Both the position numbers and the translations under genes were made by a program. Under the pieces are notes generated by a model. That model saw only the letters and a list, made by a program, of their open reading frames with translations, was not told the origin of the DNA and did no database searches. This document shows, in pieces, positions 44,740 to 54,220 of a DNA stretch of 64,000 nucleotides. Source of the stretch: Ornithobacterium rhinotracheale (GTDB lineage Bacteria; Bacteroidota; Bacteroidia; Flavobacteriales; Weeksellaceae); NCBI RefSeq assembly GCF_022832975.1, contig NZ_CP094846.1, forward strand, positions 186,001-250,000, read 5' to 3'. The stretch's first letter is position 1. Each line of letters starts with the position of its first letter.

Positions 44740-46536
44740 TTAAAATTTGTATTGAACGCCTCCTACAGCAGTGATTCCTTGTACAGTATAATCGCTGAAT
44801 CTTTTGTATTTATTGTTCAATAAGTTGCTCCCTTCTACAAAGATTACCCATTGTGGTGTGAGCATAAAATTAGCATTAAAATTAAGGTCTAAATACGCTG
44901 GAACATCCACAATTTCGCCTGAATAATTATCCGTGCTGGTAATTAAAGTTTGGTGTAATCCGTTTCTTTTTCCTACGAAAAGTAAATCTCCGCCGAGCAA
45001 TAATCTCTCTCCCAAAAATGCATATTGCGCATTGACAGAACCGCTTAAACTTGGTTTTTCAAAAGCTTTGTCCAAATGGTCTGTGCTGTAGGCTTGGATT
45101 AAAAGATTGGCGCCAAGCGAAAGTTTATCTATCCCAATGTATTGAATACTTCCGTTGATGTAAGTTCTTTTGGCATCGTCGTAAGAAGTAATAAATGAAT
45201 TCAAGTAATTGTAATTAGGGAAACGATCTTTTGAGCTGCTTGCATACAACAATGGATCGTTTGTGAATTGCTGTCTTTTGATAAAGAAATATTCGTTTTC
45301 TAAATCTTGCAAACCAGCTTTGGCGTTGTATTTAAAGTTTTCTCCAATGTCTCCCATAATTCCTCCATAAAATTCAAATTTATTGATGGTAGGCTGTAAT
45401 CCAAAAGACGGCGAGATGAAAGGGTTTTCTTTATAAAAGTTTTGGTAAGAATTCATCTGCACGCCTCCTGTGATTCCCCCATAAATGGCAAATTCTTTAG
45501 CGGTGTTTAGCTTTAATTCTACCGCAGGGAAAATTCGGAATTTATTGTTTTTTTGTTCCGATTCTGTCACATATTGCAAGTTGGCTCCCGCCAAAAGATT
45601 TACAATATCATTTTTGATTACAAATTGTGGTTTAATCCCTAAATTTAAATAATTGGTTTTAGGCAAAGCACCCACATAAAAATCTTCAGCATTCGTAAAA
45701 ATATAATTTAAGTTAGCATCGGCTTTGGCTCCTAAAATCAATCCACCGAAGAAATCTGCTTCGTACAAATCGCCTGTGTTTAAACTTGTTTTACCCAAAA
45801 GACCAAGCTCGTTGCTTCCCCAATTATTGTTTAAATAATACGCATCTGCTTTCGCCATTTTAAAATACGCTTCGTTGAACTTATCGTACTCTGCTTTGGC
45901 GTACACATTGGTGAATTTTTGCGGCGCATCTAATTTTTCAGTAAAAGTTGCCACAATATCTTGCGGAATGCCGTAAAGGTTTAATTTATCGATACCTGCG
46001 CCCGCTTTCAAAGTAAATTTAGCGTCTTGTAAATTATAATTAAAGAAAGCTTCTGCATTGATTTTAGACTGATTGGTATTTACCCAATCTTTCAAAGTTT
46101 TATCGTTTAAATCCGTTCCCAAATACGATGCATTGAGCCCGATAGATTTATCCTCGTCCATCGGCATGCTCACAAATCCGTTGAGACGCAATGTAGAATT
46201 GTTTCCATAGCCCGCACGAATGTAATTACGGTAGGGTGGCGTTTGGTTAATCGGTAATTTTTCTGCAGAAATTGGAGTGGTTTCAAATTCCGAAGCCGCT
46301 TCAATATCCTTGGTTTGGTAATTAATTACGCTATGTTTTTTAGTCTTAGGCGCAGAAACTTTAGGTGTTTGTTTGATTTTCTCTGCCGCGTTCACATTAG
46401 GCTCATAGTGGCGTTTCACCGTTACTTCGCCTTGTTTTATTTGATTTTCTCCGTTCACATTCACTTCGCCTTGCTTGATTTGAGCAAAGCTCAAAACTGA
46501 AAGACCGAGTACGGAAAGGCTTACTATCTTTTTCAT
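44740..46536 (-). CDS. Plugless TonB-dependent-receptor-like outer-membrane barrel
   Basis: The protein has 598 residues with a signal peptide (to about residue 18, SFAQ). Directly after it the unit IKQGEV occurs twice (residues about 20 and 34), then a Pro/Lys-rich linker. From about residue 100 alternating strands with RAGYGNNSTLRLNGFVSM and later YLDLNFNANFMLTPQW form a barrel ending in YKF. No TonB plug domain is seen. In Flavobacteriia such proteins accompany a large TPR protein, as here, with 16 bases between the genes. It may be an assembly or transport partner at the outer membrane. Confidence 0.8.
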   Translation of the reverse strand: MKKIVSLSVLGLSVLSFAQIKQGEVNVNGENQIKQGEVTVKRHYEPNVNAAEKIKQTPKVSAPKTKKHSVINYQTKDIEAASEFETTPISAEKLPINQTPPYRNYIRAGYGNNSTLRLNGFVSMPMDEDKSIGLNASYLGTDLNDKTLKDWVNTNQSKINAEAFFNYNLQDAKFTLKAGAGIDKLNLYGIPQDIVATFTEKLDAPQKFTNVYAKAEYDKFNEAYFKMAKADAYYLNNNWGSNELGLLGKTSLNTGDLYEADFFGGLILGAKADANLNYIFTNAEDFYVGALPKTNYLNLGIKPQFVIKNDIVNLLAGANLQYVTESEQKNNKFRIFPAVELKLNTAKEFAIYGGITGGVQMNSYQNFYKENPFISPSFGLQPTINKFEFYGGIMGDIGENFKYNAKAGLQDLENEYFFIKRQQFTNDPLLYASSSKDRFPNYNYLNSFITSYDDAKRTYINGSIQYIGIDKLSLGANLLIQAYSTDHLDKAFEKPSLSGSVNAQYAFLGERLLLGGDLLFVGKRNGLHQTLITSTDNYSGEIVDVPAYLDLNFNANFMLTPQWVIFVEGSNLLNNKYKRFSDYTVQGITAVGGVQYKF

Positions 46537-46552
46537 AAATGAATCTGCTTAA

Positions 46553-49519
46553 TTATTTTTTAATTTGTTTTTTTAAGGCTTTTGCTTTAGCAATTACTTC
46601 TGGGTAATCTTGGTAGTTTTCAATCACGCTATCGAGCGTAAAGTTGGCTTGGTACAAATCGCCTAATTTGTAATAATTTTCTGCCATTACTACCAGTGCT
46701 TGGCTACCCCAAAGTTGCTGTTCTGCGTATTTAGACGCCAGTTCAAAAATCACTTCGTTAGACTTTTTATATTCCTTGTTTTTGTTTAAGAAATAAGCCT
46801 TGTAATACAACGCCTCGGCTTTCACCGCAGGGTTGTTGGATTGCTCGAGCGAAGTGTAGATTTTTTGCGCTTCGCTTGTTTTGTTCTCTGCCATTAGGCT
46901 ACGCGCCTTGGTAAGCTCGGCTTCTTGTTTTGCATTGGCATCGTTTTTAGGATTTTCCAATACTTTGTTGGCCATTTCTACCGCCTTGGCGTGGTTGCCA
47001 TTTTTGCTGTACAATTGCATCAAATGAATCTCCGCATACGAAATGTAAGCAGGGTTTTGTGTAATCTGGTGCAAGTTTTCCAAGGTTAAAAGCGCTTCGG
47101 TTGTTTTGTTTTGGCTTAAATAAATTTGAGCCAAACGCAGCAACGCATCGGCTTTGTTCTCGTTATCGTACTTAGCCGCCTCAGAAAGCGGAGTCATTGC
47201 CTTGGCATAATCGCCTAATTGATAATAACTTTCGCCTAGTGCATATTGTGCCGCATAAGTATGATTACCTTGCGGATATTGTGCGATAAAATTGCTCAAT
47301 AGTGGAATGGCTTCTTTGTAATTTTTCGCATCAAACTTGCGCATCGCATCATCGTAGGCCAAACTTTCGATTTCAGACGTGTTGACTTCGTAGAAATCAA
47401 TGGTTTTAGCCCATTCTTCAAAGGATTTGTAGTTTCCTTCGTCGAGGTAAATGCGTTTGGCATTTTCAATGGCTTGATACGCCAAATTGTTACGCGGAAA
47501 TTCTTTTACCACATTTTTGTATTCGTTAAGCGCATCGTTTTTCTTGCCTTGGTGATAGTAAATCAATCCTTTTCTCAAACGCGCTTCTCCTTTTAGCTCA
47601 GATTTTGAAGTTTTAATCAAATTATTTAAAACTGCCAAAGCCTTATCTGGCTGATTGAGTTGTGTGTAAGCATCTGCCAATTCAATTTGTGCAATATCAT
47701 TGAATTTTGAAACTGGATATTCTTTGATAAAGGCTTCGAGCGCTTGTGCTTTTTCTTGCGTATTTCCTTTGATGCCAAGTACTACCGCACGGTTGTAAGC
47801 TGCTTCGTCAGCGTTTCCAGTTTTGGTGCTTGCTACTTCTTCGTACAAGCTAAGTGCCTCGTCATTGTTTTGGGTTCCGATGTAGCTATCGGCAAGTCTT
47901 AATTTAGCATCTGCTTTAAAGTCGCCTGGTGGGTTGCTTGCCAAATAGCGTTTAAAGGCATTGGCTGATTTGTCAAATTGTTTTAGCTTTAAATAAGTAT
48001 ACCCTAGTTGGTAATTTACTTCTTTGCTTTCAGGAACTTGCGAGCCATAAGTGTTGAATTTCTCAAAGTTTTTAGCCGCTTCGCTGTATTGTCCTTTTCG
48101 GTAAGCGATCTCGCCGAGCCAGAAATAAGCACGCTGAGTGATTTCTGCATTGGCATTAGAATTTACGGCTAATTGTAAATTTTTCTGAGAATCGTCTAAT
48201 TTGCCTTCGCTAAATAATTCCGTTCCGCGCAAGAAAGCCGCCAATTGTTCTGCGCTTCTTTGTTCGGCATTTTTCTGTGGAATTTTATTTAAAATTTCAA
48301 GCGCATTTTGGTAGTTTCCAGAGGTAATGAAAGCGTCTACCAAATACGAGTTAATCTCCCCAGAATATTTAGAATTTGGATATTTTGCGATAAACGATTG
48401 TAGGGCAGCGGTCGTCGGCTGGTATGGGTTTCCGACATCGTAGCTCAATTTAGCATAATTGTAGAGCGCATCTTCTTGTGTGGTAGGGTTGTAGCTCATT
48501 TCAGAAGCCGCTTTGTAGGCTGCGAGTGCTTCTTGTTTTTGGTTAGTTTTTAAATACGCATTTCCTAATTGGTAGTAAGCCGTTTGCGCCCAAGCACTTT
48601 TTTGCGTTACAATTTTATTGAAATACGAAATCGCTTTTGGATATTGTTGTTGCTCATAGTAGGCATAACCTAATTGATAATAATCGGCATTGCCCATTTT
48701 TCCTTGATATTTTTCAAGATAAGGAATGGCTTCTGCATAATTTTTTTGTCTAAAATAGCTTTCTCCCACAATTTTAGAAACCTCTGATTGCAAAAAGTTT
48801 GAACGGTTTTGGGCTAAAAGCATTTTCCCGTCTGCAATGGCTTTGTCGTATTGCCCTTCGTTGAACTCGATTTGCACACGATACGGTAAAATCTTTTGGT
48901 CATACATTGGGTCGCCTTGCAAGGTGTCAAAATAAGTAAGCGCTTTGGAAAATTCTCTGCGCTCGTAGTAAATATGCCCTACATAGAAATTAGCCTCTTT
49001 TTGATAATTTCCTTTTTGCGTAAGCGGTTCAAGATATTGCAAAGCCTTATCGTTGTAGCCTTTCATCAAGTTTACATAGCCTAGCTTAAATTGATATTCT
49101 TGTCGTTTTCTTTCGGGTAAATCGTAAACATTCTTTTGGCTTAAATATTTATAAGCTTTATCAAAATCGCCTTTTTTCAAATAAAAACTTCCCAATTCCC
49201 AGCTTCCGTTTTCGGTGTACACACTTTTGGGATAAGCGGCTTGAAACGCCAAAAACTGCTCTTCGGCACCTGGCGTATCGTTGATCAAGCTAGTGAGCGC
49301 AGCATAGTAAGTCGCCGCTTCTTCATTCGCAAGATTCAACTTTCCGTTTTCCAAGGCATTTTCAAATTCGTAATTCGCTGCCAAATAAGTTTCGGTAAAG
49401 AAAAGGGTTTTCGCTTTACGATAAGTGGCATTGTCACCAAACCAGAACTGAGTAGTCTGTGCAAAAGCCAAAGAAGAGCCACCAAGTAAAAGCGCTGCAA
49501 TAATCGTATTTTTTCGCAT
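46553..49519 (-). CDS. Large periplasmic TPR protein
   Basis: The protein has 988 residues: a signal peptide (to about residue 20, AFAQ), then TPR repeats almost throughout, for example SELKGEARLRKGLIYYHQGK, NADYYQLGYAYYEQQQYPKA and EVNYQLGYTYLKLKQFDKS. The spacing of Tyr, Ala and Gly matches TPR/Sel1-like and YbgF-type units. It is probably a scaffold in the periplasm or attached to the outer membrane, working with the barrel protein encoded next. It leads the row TPR, barrel, hemB. Confidence 0.9.
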   Translation of the reverse strand: MRKNTIIAALLLGGSSLAFAQTTQFWFGDNATYRKAKTLFFTETYLAANYEFENALENGKLNLANEEAATYYAALTSLINDTPGAEEQFLAFQAAYPKSVYTENGSWELGSFYLKKGDFDKAYKYLSQKNVYDLPERKRQEYQFKLGYVNLMKGYNDKALQYLEPLTQKGNYQKEANFYVGHIYYERREFSKALTYFDTLQGDPMYDQKILPYRVQIEFNEGQYDKAIADGKMLLAQNRSNFLQSEVSKIVGESYFRQKNYAEAIPYLEKYQGKMGNADYYQLGYAYYEQQQYPKAISYFNKIVTQKSAWAQTAYYQLGNAYLKTNQKQEALAAYKAASEMSYNPTTQEDALYNYAKLSYDVGNPYQPTTAALQSFIAKYPNSKYSGEINSYLVDAFITSGNYQNALEILNKIPQKNAEQRSAEQLAAFLRGTELFSEGKLDDSQKNLQLAVNSNANAEITQRAYFWLGEIAYRKGQYSEAAKNFEKFNTYGSQVPESKEVNYQLGYTYLKLKQFDKSANAFKRYLASNPPGDFKADAKLRLADSYIGTQNNDEALSLYEEVASTKTGNADEAAYNRAVVLGIKGNTQEKAQALEAFIKEYPVSKFNDIAQIELADAYTQLNQPDKALAVLNNLIKTSKSELKGEARLRKGLIYYHQGKKNDALNEYKNVVKEFPRNNLAYQAIENAKRIYLDEGNYKSFEEWAKTIDFYEVNTSEIESLAYDDAMRKFDAKNYKEAIPLLSNFIAQYPQGNHTYAAQYALGESYYQLGDYAKAMTPLSEAAKYDNENKADALLRLAQIYLSQNKTTEALLTLENLHQITQNPAYISYAEIHLMQLYSKNGNHAKAVEMANKVLENPKNDANAKQEAELTKARSLMAENKTSEAQKIYTSLEQSNNPAVKAEALYYKAYFLNKNKEYKKSNEVIFELASKYAEQQLWGSQALVVMAENYYKLGDLYQANFTLDSVIENYQDYPEVIAKAKALKKQIKK

Positions 49520-49792
49520 AAATGAAATATTATTTTGGGTTTAAAATAGGCTAAATCCATATTATTTAAATAATGTGGAATTTGTCTATTTATACTCGCC
49601 CTCAAATTTAAGAAACTCTTTTATCAATCAGCCGAATTAATTGGTAAATTGTGTTATTGTCGTGTTAAACTTTAAAAGTCTTTGTTTTTAATCTTCAAAA
49701 ATGTATCAAAATCCAATTTTTCGTTCATTTGGATTAAATTTTAAATTCTAAAATAAGAAACTTAATTTTGTAAAGTTTTTTAACCACACAAT
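49520..49792. promoter_or_regulatory. Divergent intergenic region, TPR gene / carboxylase gene
   Basis: These 273 bases lie between divergent genes and contain the palindrome ATTATTTAAATAAT near 49560-49573 and, on the plus strand, a TAATTTTG -7 element at 49763-49770, 22 bases before the carboxylase ATG. Confidence 0.45.
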
Positions 49793-51412
49793 ATGGATTT
49801 AAACTTCAATAAAAGAGAAGACGAAAATAAATTAGCCCTAAGCGATTTAAGAAGAAAAATAGCCAAAATTCACCAAGGCGGAGGCGAAAAAAAAATCGAA
49901 AAACTCCACGCCAAAGGAAAGCTTACTGCCCGCGAACGCATCGATTATTTGCTCGACGATGATGCCGAAAGCATAGAAATCGGCACTTTTGCAGGCTATG
50001 AGATGTATCCCGAGCACGGCGGCTGTCCGGCAGGGGGCGTGGTGGTAAAGATAGGCTATGTCTCTGGCAAGCAATGTGTGGTAGTAGCCAACGATGCCAC
50101 CGTGAAAGCAGGAGCATGGTTCCCAATTACGGGCAAGAAGAATTTGCGTGCGCAAGAAATTGCGATGGAAAACCGATTGCCGATTATTTATTTGGTAGAC
50201 AGTGCAGGTGTCTATCTACCCATGCAAGACGAAATATTCCCAGACAAAGAACACTTTGGGCGAATTTTTAGAAACAATGCCAAAATGAGTGCCATGGGCA
50301 TTACGCAAATTGCTGCCATTATGGGCAGTTGTGTGGCGGGTGGTGCCTATTTGCCAATCATGAGCGACGAAGCCATGATTGTGGACAAAACGGGGAGCAT
50401 TTTCTTGGCGGGGCCTTACCTAGTAAAAGCCGCCATTGGCGAAGAAGTAGACATTGAAACTTTGGGCGGAGCGACTACGCAATGCGAAATCAGTGGAGTA
50501 ACTGATTTTAAGGCAAAAGATGACAAAGAGGCGCTGGATAGAATTAAATCCATTATGGCAAAAATAGGCGATGAGCCTAAAGCTGGATTTAATAGAGCTA
50601 AAGCCAAAGCACCTGCCAAAAATCCAGAGGAGATTCTCGGTATTTTGCCAAGCTCTCGGGCTGAACAATATGATATGTACGAAATCATTCACCGCCTTAT
50701 CGATGCTAATTCCTTCGATGAGTACAAAGCGGGTTATGGGCAAAGCATCATTTGCGGCTATGCGCGCATTGAGGGCTGGGCGGTGGGCATCGTAGCCAAT
50801 CAACGAAAAATTGTGAAATCAAAACAGGGCGAAATGCAATTCGGGGGCGTGATTTATTCAGACTCGGCAGATAAGGCAACGCGTTTTATCGCAAATTGTA
50901 ACCAAAAGAAAATTCCGCTCGTTTTTCTAACGGATGTTACAGGCTTTATGGTAGGCTCTAAATCCGAGCACGGCGGCATCATAAAAGATGGGGCCAAAAT
51001 GGTGAATGCCGTGGCTAATTCCGTGGTGCCTAAATTCTCGGTAATCATAGGAAATTCCTACGGCGCAGGAAACTATGCTATGTGCGGAAAGGCCTATGAT
51101 CCGCGATTGATTTTTGCGTGGCATAGTGCTAAAATGGCAGTGATGGGCGGCGCACAGGCGGCCAAAGTTTTGCTGCAAATTCAAGCCTCTCAAAGCAAAG
51201 AGCCGCTAAGCGAGGCACAGAAAAATGAGTTGCTACAAGAAATTACACAAAAATACGATAAGCAAACACAGCCCGAATATGCCGCGGCACGCTTATGGAT
51301 AGATGAAATCATTCCCCCAGCAGAAACGCGAAAATGGATAAGCCTAGGGATTGAGGCAGCGAACCACGCACCCATTACTGAGCGCTTTAATCTCGGGGTG
51401 ATTCAAGTTTAA
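49793..51412 (+). CDS. Acyl-CoA carboxylase beta subunit (methylcrotonoyl-CoA type)
   Basis: The protein has 539 residues. The carboxyltransferase domains have KLTARERIDYLLDDDAESIEIG and LVDSAGVYLPMQDEIFPDKEHFGRIFRN near the start, then MGSCVAGGAYLPIMSDEAMIV and the C-terminal FGGVIYSDSADKATRFIANC. The AWFPIT and LPMQDEIFPDKEHFGR strings resemble methylcrotonoyl-CoA carboxylase more than propionyl-CoA carboxylase, but substrate choice needs testing. It needs a biotin-carrying alpha subunit, which is not in the window. Its stop overlaps the next gene, convergent, in TTAA. Confidence 0.88.
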   Translation: MDLNFNKREDENKLALSDLRRKIAKIHQGGGEKKIEKLHAKGKLTARERIDYLLDDDAESIEIGTFAGYEMYPEHGGCPAGGVVVKIGYVSGKQCVVVANDATVKAGAWFPITGKKNLRAQEIAMENRLPIIYLVDSAGVYLPMQDEIFPDKEHFGRIFRNNAKMSAMGITQIAAIMGSCVAGGAYLPIMSDEAMIVDKTGSIFLAGPYLVKAAIGEEVDIETLGGATTQCEISGVTDFKAKDDKEALDRIKSIMAKIGDEPKAGFNRAKAKAPAKNPEEILGILPSSRAEQYDMYEIIHRLIDANSFDEYKAGYGQSIICGYARIEGWAVGIVANQRKIVKSKQGEMQFGGVIYSDSADKATRFIANCNQKKIPLVFLTDVTGFMVGSKSEHGGIIKDGAKMVNAVANSVVPKFSVIIGNSYGAGNYAMCGKAYDPRLIFAWHSAKMAVMGGAQAAKVLLQIQASQSKEPLSEAQKNELLQEITQKYDKQTQPEYAAARLWIDEIIPPAETRKWISLGIEAANHAPITERFNLGVIQV

Positions 51413-52857
51413 TTTTCGTAGAGAAAGCTACATTTATCTTTATCGTAACCAAAAAGGCAGTCGCGTTTTATGAGTTCCGCCACTTCGCCTGGCAGGTGCT
51501 GTTCCCAGCCCGTTTGGCAGGAGATGATTTGTTGCAGAATCTCTTTGGAATAAATGCTTAAATAGGCTTGGTTAAAGTCTTTGATGTCTTTAATCCTATC
51601 ATTTTGTTTAAAGTACTTATAAAGCTCTTTTAAATGTTCCGCCACGCGAATGTTTTCGGAGGTCATCAGCTCGCCAGTATCCTCGTTGAGGTAGGGGTAG
51701 AGGTACAGCGTTACAAAGCGCTTGAATAGGCGCCCAAAGGCTTCTAAAATGCCACCGCTTAGATTGTTGTAGTAGCGCTCATCAAAGATGGAAAGGAGAT
51801 TGTTCACGCCCATAGAAATCCCGATTTGGGTGCGGTTTCGGGTGTATTCGGTAAAGTAGTTTATGAGCTTGTAGTATTCTTGAAAATTAGAAATCAGCAC
51901 ATTGTAGCCTAATTGGCACAGGATATCAGCGCGGTAAAGGAAGTCTCGCTCATCGAGTTCGCCTTCTTGGGTGAGATTGGCAAGTGTGATTTCAAAGAGG
52001 ACTTCCAGATTCTCGGGGCAGATATCAGGATTTTCGTTTTTAAACATTTCAATGCCTTTGTTCAGCATATCAATATGGACATTGGTTACAGGGCGAAAGC
52101 TCCCACGCAGGGCATAGATATTCTTTTTGTATAAAACATCGGCGGGCAGGATATTGATGCCATCGGGCCCAAACATCACAGCCTCCGTCATTCCATTTTT
52201 GACTAATTGCAGGCTCATCAAGCGATTGTCTACATATCGGAAGGCTTCGCCAGAGAAATTAATCATATCAATTTCCAACTGGTCTTTGTGCAGCGAATCA
52301 TACAGCGATTCGAGCAGTTTTCGTGGGTTTTGGTGTAGGTAAAATGCGCCATAAATCAGATTTACGCCCAAGATGCCTAAGGTTTCTTGCTGTAAATGTG
52401 CGGCATTTTCTTTAAAGCGCACATGCAGAATAATCTCATTGTATTCACCCTTGGGTTTCACTTGAAATTTAAGTCCCACCCAGCCGTGACCTTTATATTT
52501 CTTGGCATAATCGATGGTGGTTACGGTATTGGCATAGCTAAAGTAGCATTGCTCCTCATGCTGGTCGCTTTCCAAACGCTGTTCAAGTAGCTGCGTCTCG
52601 TGATTGAGCATTCGGCGCAATCTCTTTTGAGTTACATAGCGCCCATCATCTTCGCGCCCATAGATGGCATCACTAAAGTTTTTATCATAGGCAGACATAG
52701 CTTTGGCAAGCGTCCCGGAGGCTCCCCCTGCACGGTAGAAGAAACGCACCGTCTCCTGCCCCGCGCCAATTTCGGCAAAAGAGCCATAGATTCCACGGTT
52801 AAGGTTGATTTCTAATGCTTTTTGGTTGGGGGTAAGAGGGCGTAAATTTGTAGGCAT
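51409..52857 (-). CDS. Conserved protein of unknown function, about 480 residues
   Basis: The protein has 482 residues and no signal peptide or membrane segment. It belongs to a family found in several phyla; typical strings are NLNRGIYGSFAEIGAGQETVRFFYRAGGASGTLAKAM cut here into parts as GIYGSFAEIGAGQE and GGASGTLAKAMSAYDKNFSDAIYG, then LGILGVNLIYGAFYLH and ALRGSFRPVTNVHIDML. Database names such as TonB-dependent receptor do not fit a soluble protein like this. The GAGQE and nucleotide-like strings suggest a cytosolic enzyme, but I cannot name a reaction. It overlaps the carboxylase gene at TTAA and is divergent from the MBL gene. Confidence 0.75.
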   Translation of the reverse strand: MPTNLRPLTPNQKALEINLNRGIYGSFAEIGAGQETVRFFYRAGGASGTLAKAMSAYDKNFSDAIYGREDDGRYVTQKRLRRMLNHETQLLEQRLESDQHEEQCYFSYANTVTTIDYAKKYKGHGWVGLKFQVKPKGEYNEIILHVRFKENAAHLQQETLGILGVNLIYGAFYLHQNPRKLLESLYDSLHKDQLEIDMINFSGEAFRYVDNRLMSLQLVKNGMTEAVMFGPDGINILPADVLYKKNIYALRGSFRPVTNVHIDMLNKGIEMFKNENPDICPENLEVLFEITLANLTQEGELDERDFLYRADILCQLGYNVLISNFQEYYKLINYFTEYTRNRTQIGISMGVNNLLSIFDERYYNNLSGGILEAFGRLFKRFVTLYLYPYLNEDTGELMTSENIRVAEHLKELYKYFKQNDRIKDIKDFNQAYLSIYSKEILQQIISCQTGWEQHLPGEVAELIKRDCLFGYDKDKCSFLYEN

Positions 52858-52902
52858 AATTTTTTGTACTAAAATTTATTTGAGGTAAATTTAGCGAATA
52901 TT

Positions 52903-53688
52903 ATGAAGGAAAACAACCAAACGGTAATATTTTTAGGCACAGGTACTTCGCAGGGCGTGCCTGTGATAGGCGCCAAAGACCCCGTGAGTTTATCGACTAA
53001 TCCGCGAGATAAAAGGCTACGCTCATCAGTCTTTATAGAATATCAAGGCAAGAAAATTTTAATCGATTGCGGTCCTGATTTTAGGATGCAAATGTTGCGC
53101 GAGAATTTAGACGATATAGATTTTATTTTGCTCACGCATGAGCACAACGACCACATTATAGGTCTTGACGATGTGCGCCCTATAAATTACCTGCATCACA
53201 AGGATATGCCAATTTATGGTTTGCCTCGTGTGATTAATTCGGTAAAGGAGCGATTCCCATATGCCTTTATTCCGCATGAGTATCCAGGCTTGCCTAAATT
53301 TGATTTAAAAGAAATTGAATATTCGACTGAAAAAGTAATTATCCAAGGCGTTGAGATTCAGCCTTTGCCCATATTGCATGGTGAATTACCGATTTTGGGT
53401 TATAGAATAGGGGATTTTGCTTATTTGACAGATGTGTATAAAGTACGCAAAGAAGTGAAAAAACAATTGAATAATCTCTCTGTGGTAGTGATTGGTGCTT
53501 TAAGACAAAGCAAGCCACATCACTCACATTTGTTGCTTGATCAAGCCATTGAATTGGCTCACGAAATAGGTGCGCAGACTACCTATTTTACCCATATTGG
53601 TCACGAAATGGGGTTTTACGAAGAGGTTGAAAAAAATCTTCCGCCACATATGCATTTAGCTTATGATGGGCTGAAGATAAAAATTTAG
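52903..53688 (+). CDS. MBL-fold metallo-hydrolase
   Basis: The protein has 261 residues. The start FLGTGTSQGVPVIGAKDPVSLS and the metal motif LTHEHNDHIIGLDD (HxHxDH) are typical of PhnP/RNase Z-like MBL hydrolases; LPILHGELPILGYRIG and TYFTHIGHEMG supply the other ligands. It probably cleaves a phosphodiester such as a cyclic nucleotide or RNA-derived substrate, but the exact substrate is unknown. The stop overlaps that of the next gene by four bases (TTAG). Confidence 0.9.
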   Translation: MKENNQTVIFLGTGTSQGVPVIGAKDPVSLSTNPRDKRLRSSVFIEYQGKKILIDCGPDFRMQMLRENLDDIDFILLTHEHNDHIIGLDDVRPINYLHHKDMPIYGLPRVINSVKERFPYAFIPHEYPGLPKFDLKEIEYSTEKVIIQGVEIQPLPILHGELPILGYRIGDFAYLTDVYKVRKEVKKQLNNLSVVVIGALRQSKPHHSHLLLDQAIELAHEIGAQTTYFTHIGHEMGFYEEVEKNLPPHMHLAYDGLKIKI

Positions 53689-54074
53689 ATATCTTCAAAT
53701 TTCAAATCAGTGAATTTATCTAAATCAGTTTCATTTTCTTGTTTTTTCTCTGTAGGGAGGTGATTTTCTTCGTAAGAATGTTGATGTCTTTCAGAAATTA
53801 CTTCGTCCCCTTTTTGGGCGATTGCGAAATCTGCACATTCCTTTAAGTTTTCTTGAAAATTTTCAAAGTCTTCTTTGTACAAGTAAATCTTATGTTTTTT
53901 GAAATAAAATGAACCATCAGGGTTTACGCTTTTTTTACTTTCAGTAATGGTTAAATAATAATCGCCTGCTTTGGTTTCCCTCACATCGAAGAAGTAAGTT
54001 CTTCTGCCGGCTCTTAGTGTTTTAGAGAAGATTTCATCATTCTCATCGTTTCCGTAAAAACTATTCTCAGCCAT
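53685..54074 (-). CDS. DUF3276 (PUR-alpha-like) protein
   Basis: The protein has 129 residues. The core AGRRTYFFDVRETKAGDYYLTITESKK and FKKHKIYLYKEDFENF form a PUR-repeat-like beta-alpha fold, which in Bacteroidetes and spirochetes binds single-stranded DNA or RNA. An acidic tail rich in Glu and Asp ends the chain. It is convergent with the MBL gene and separate from ugd by a terminator. Confidence 0.88.
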   Translation of the reverse strand: MAENSFYGNDENDEIFSKTLRAGRRTYFFDVRETKAGDYYLTITESKKSVNPDGSFYFKKHKIYLYKEDFENFQENLKECADFAIAQKGDEVISERHQHSYEENHLPTEKKQENETDLDKFTDLKFEDI

Positions 54075-54173
54075 TTTATTATAATTCTATGAGTGTTAAT
54101 GAATTTAAGACAAAAGTAAAAAAAAACGCCATCATTTCCAACTATACAATCATTAAATTTTTGGCTAAAAAAT

Positions 54174-54198
54174 AAATCCCACGCTATGAGTGGGATTT
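54174..54198 (-). terminator. Terminator at the end of the polysaccharide operon
   Basis: Arms AAATCCCAC and GTGGGATTT with a 7-nt loop are followed on the minus strand by an ATTTTTT run. It lies 23 bases after the ugd stop codon and ends the operon. Confidence 0.85.
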
Positions 54199-54220
54199 AG
54201 AAATAAGTGTATTTTGCACA

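Noticed and set aside
44721-49519. Type IX secretion C-terminal domains in the barrel or TPR protein
   Set aside because: The C-termini lack the typical beta-rich sorting domain with its conserved Gly, Lys and Pro; both end in barrel strands or a lysine tail.
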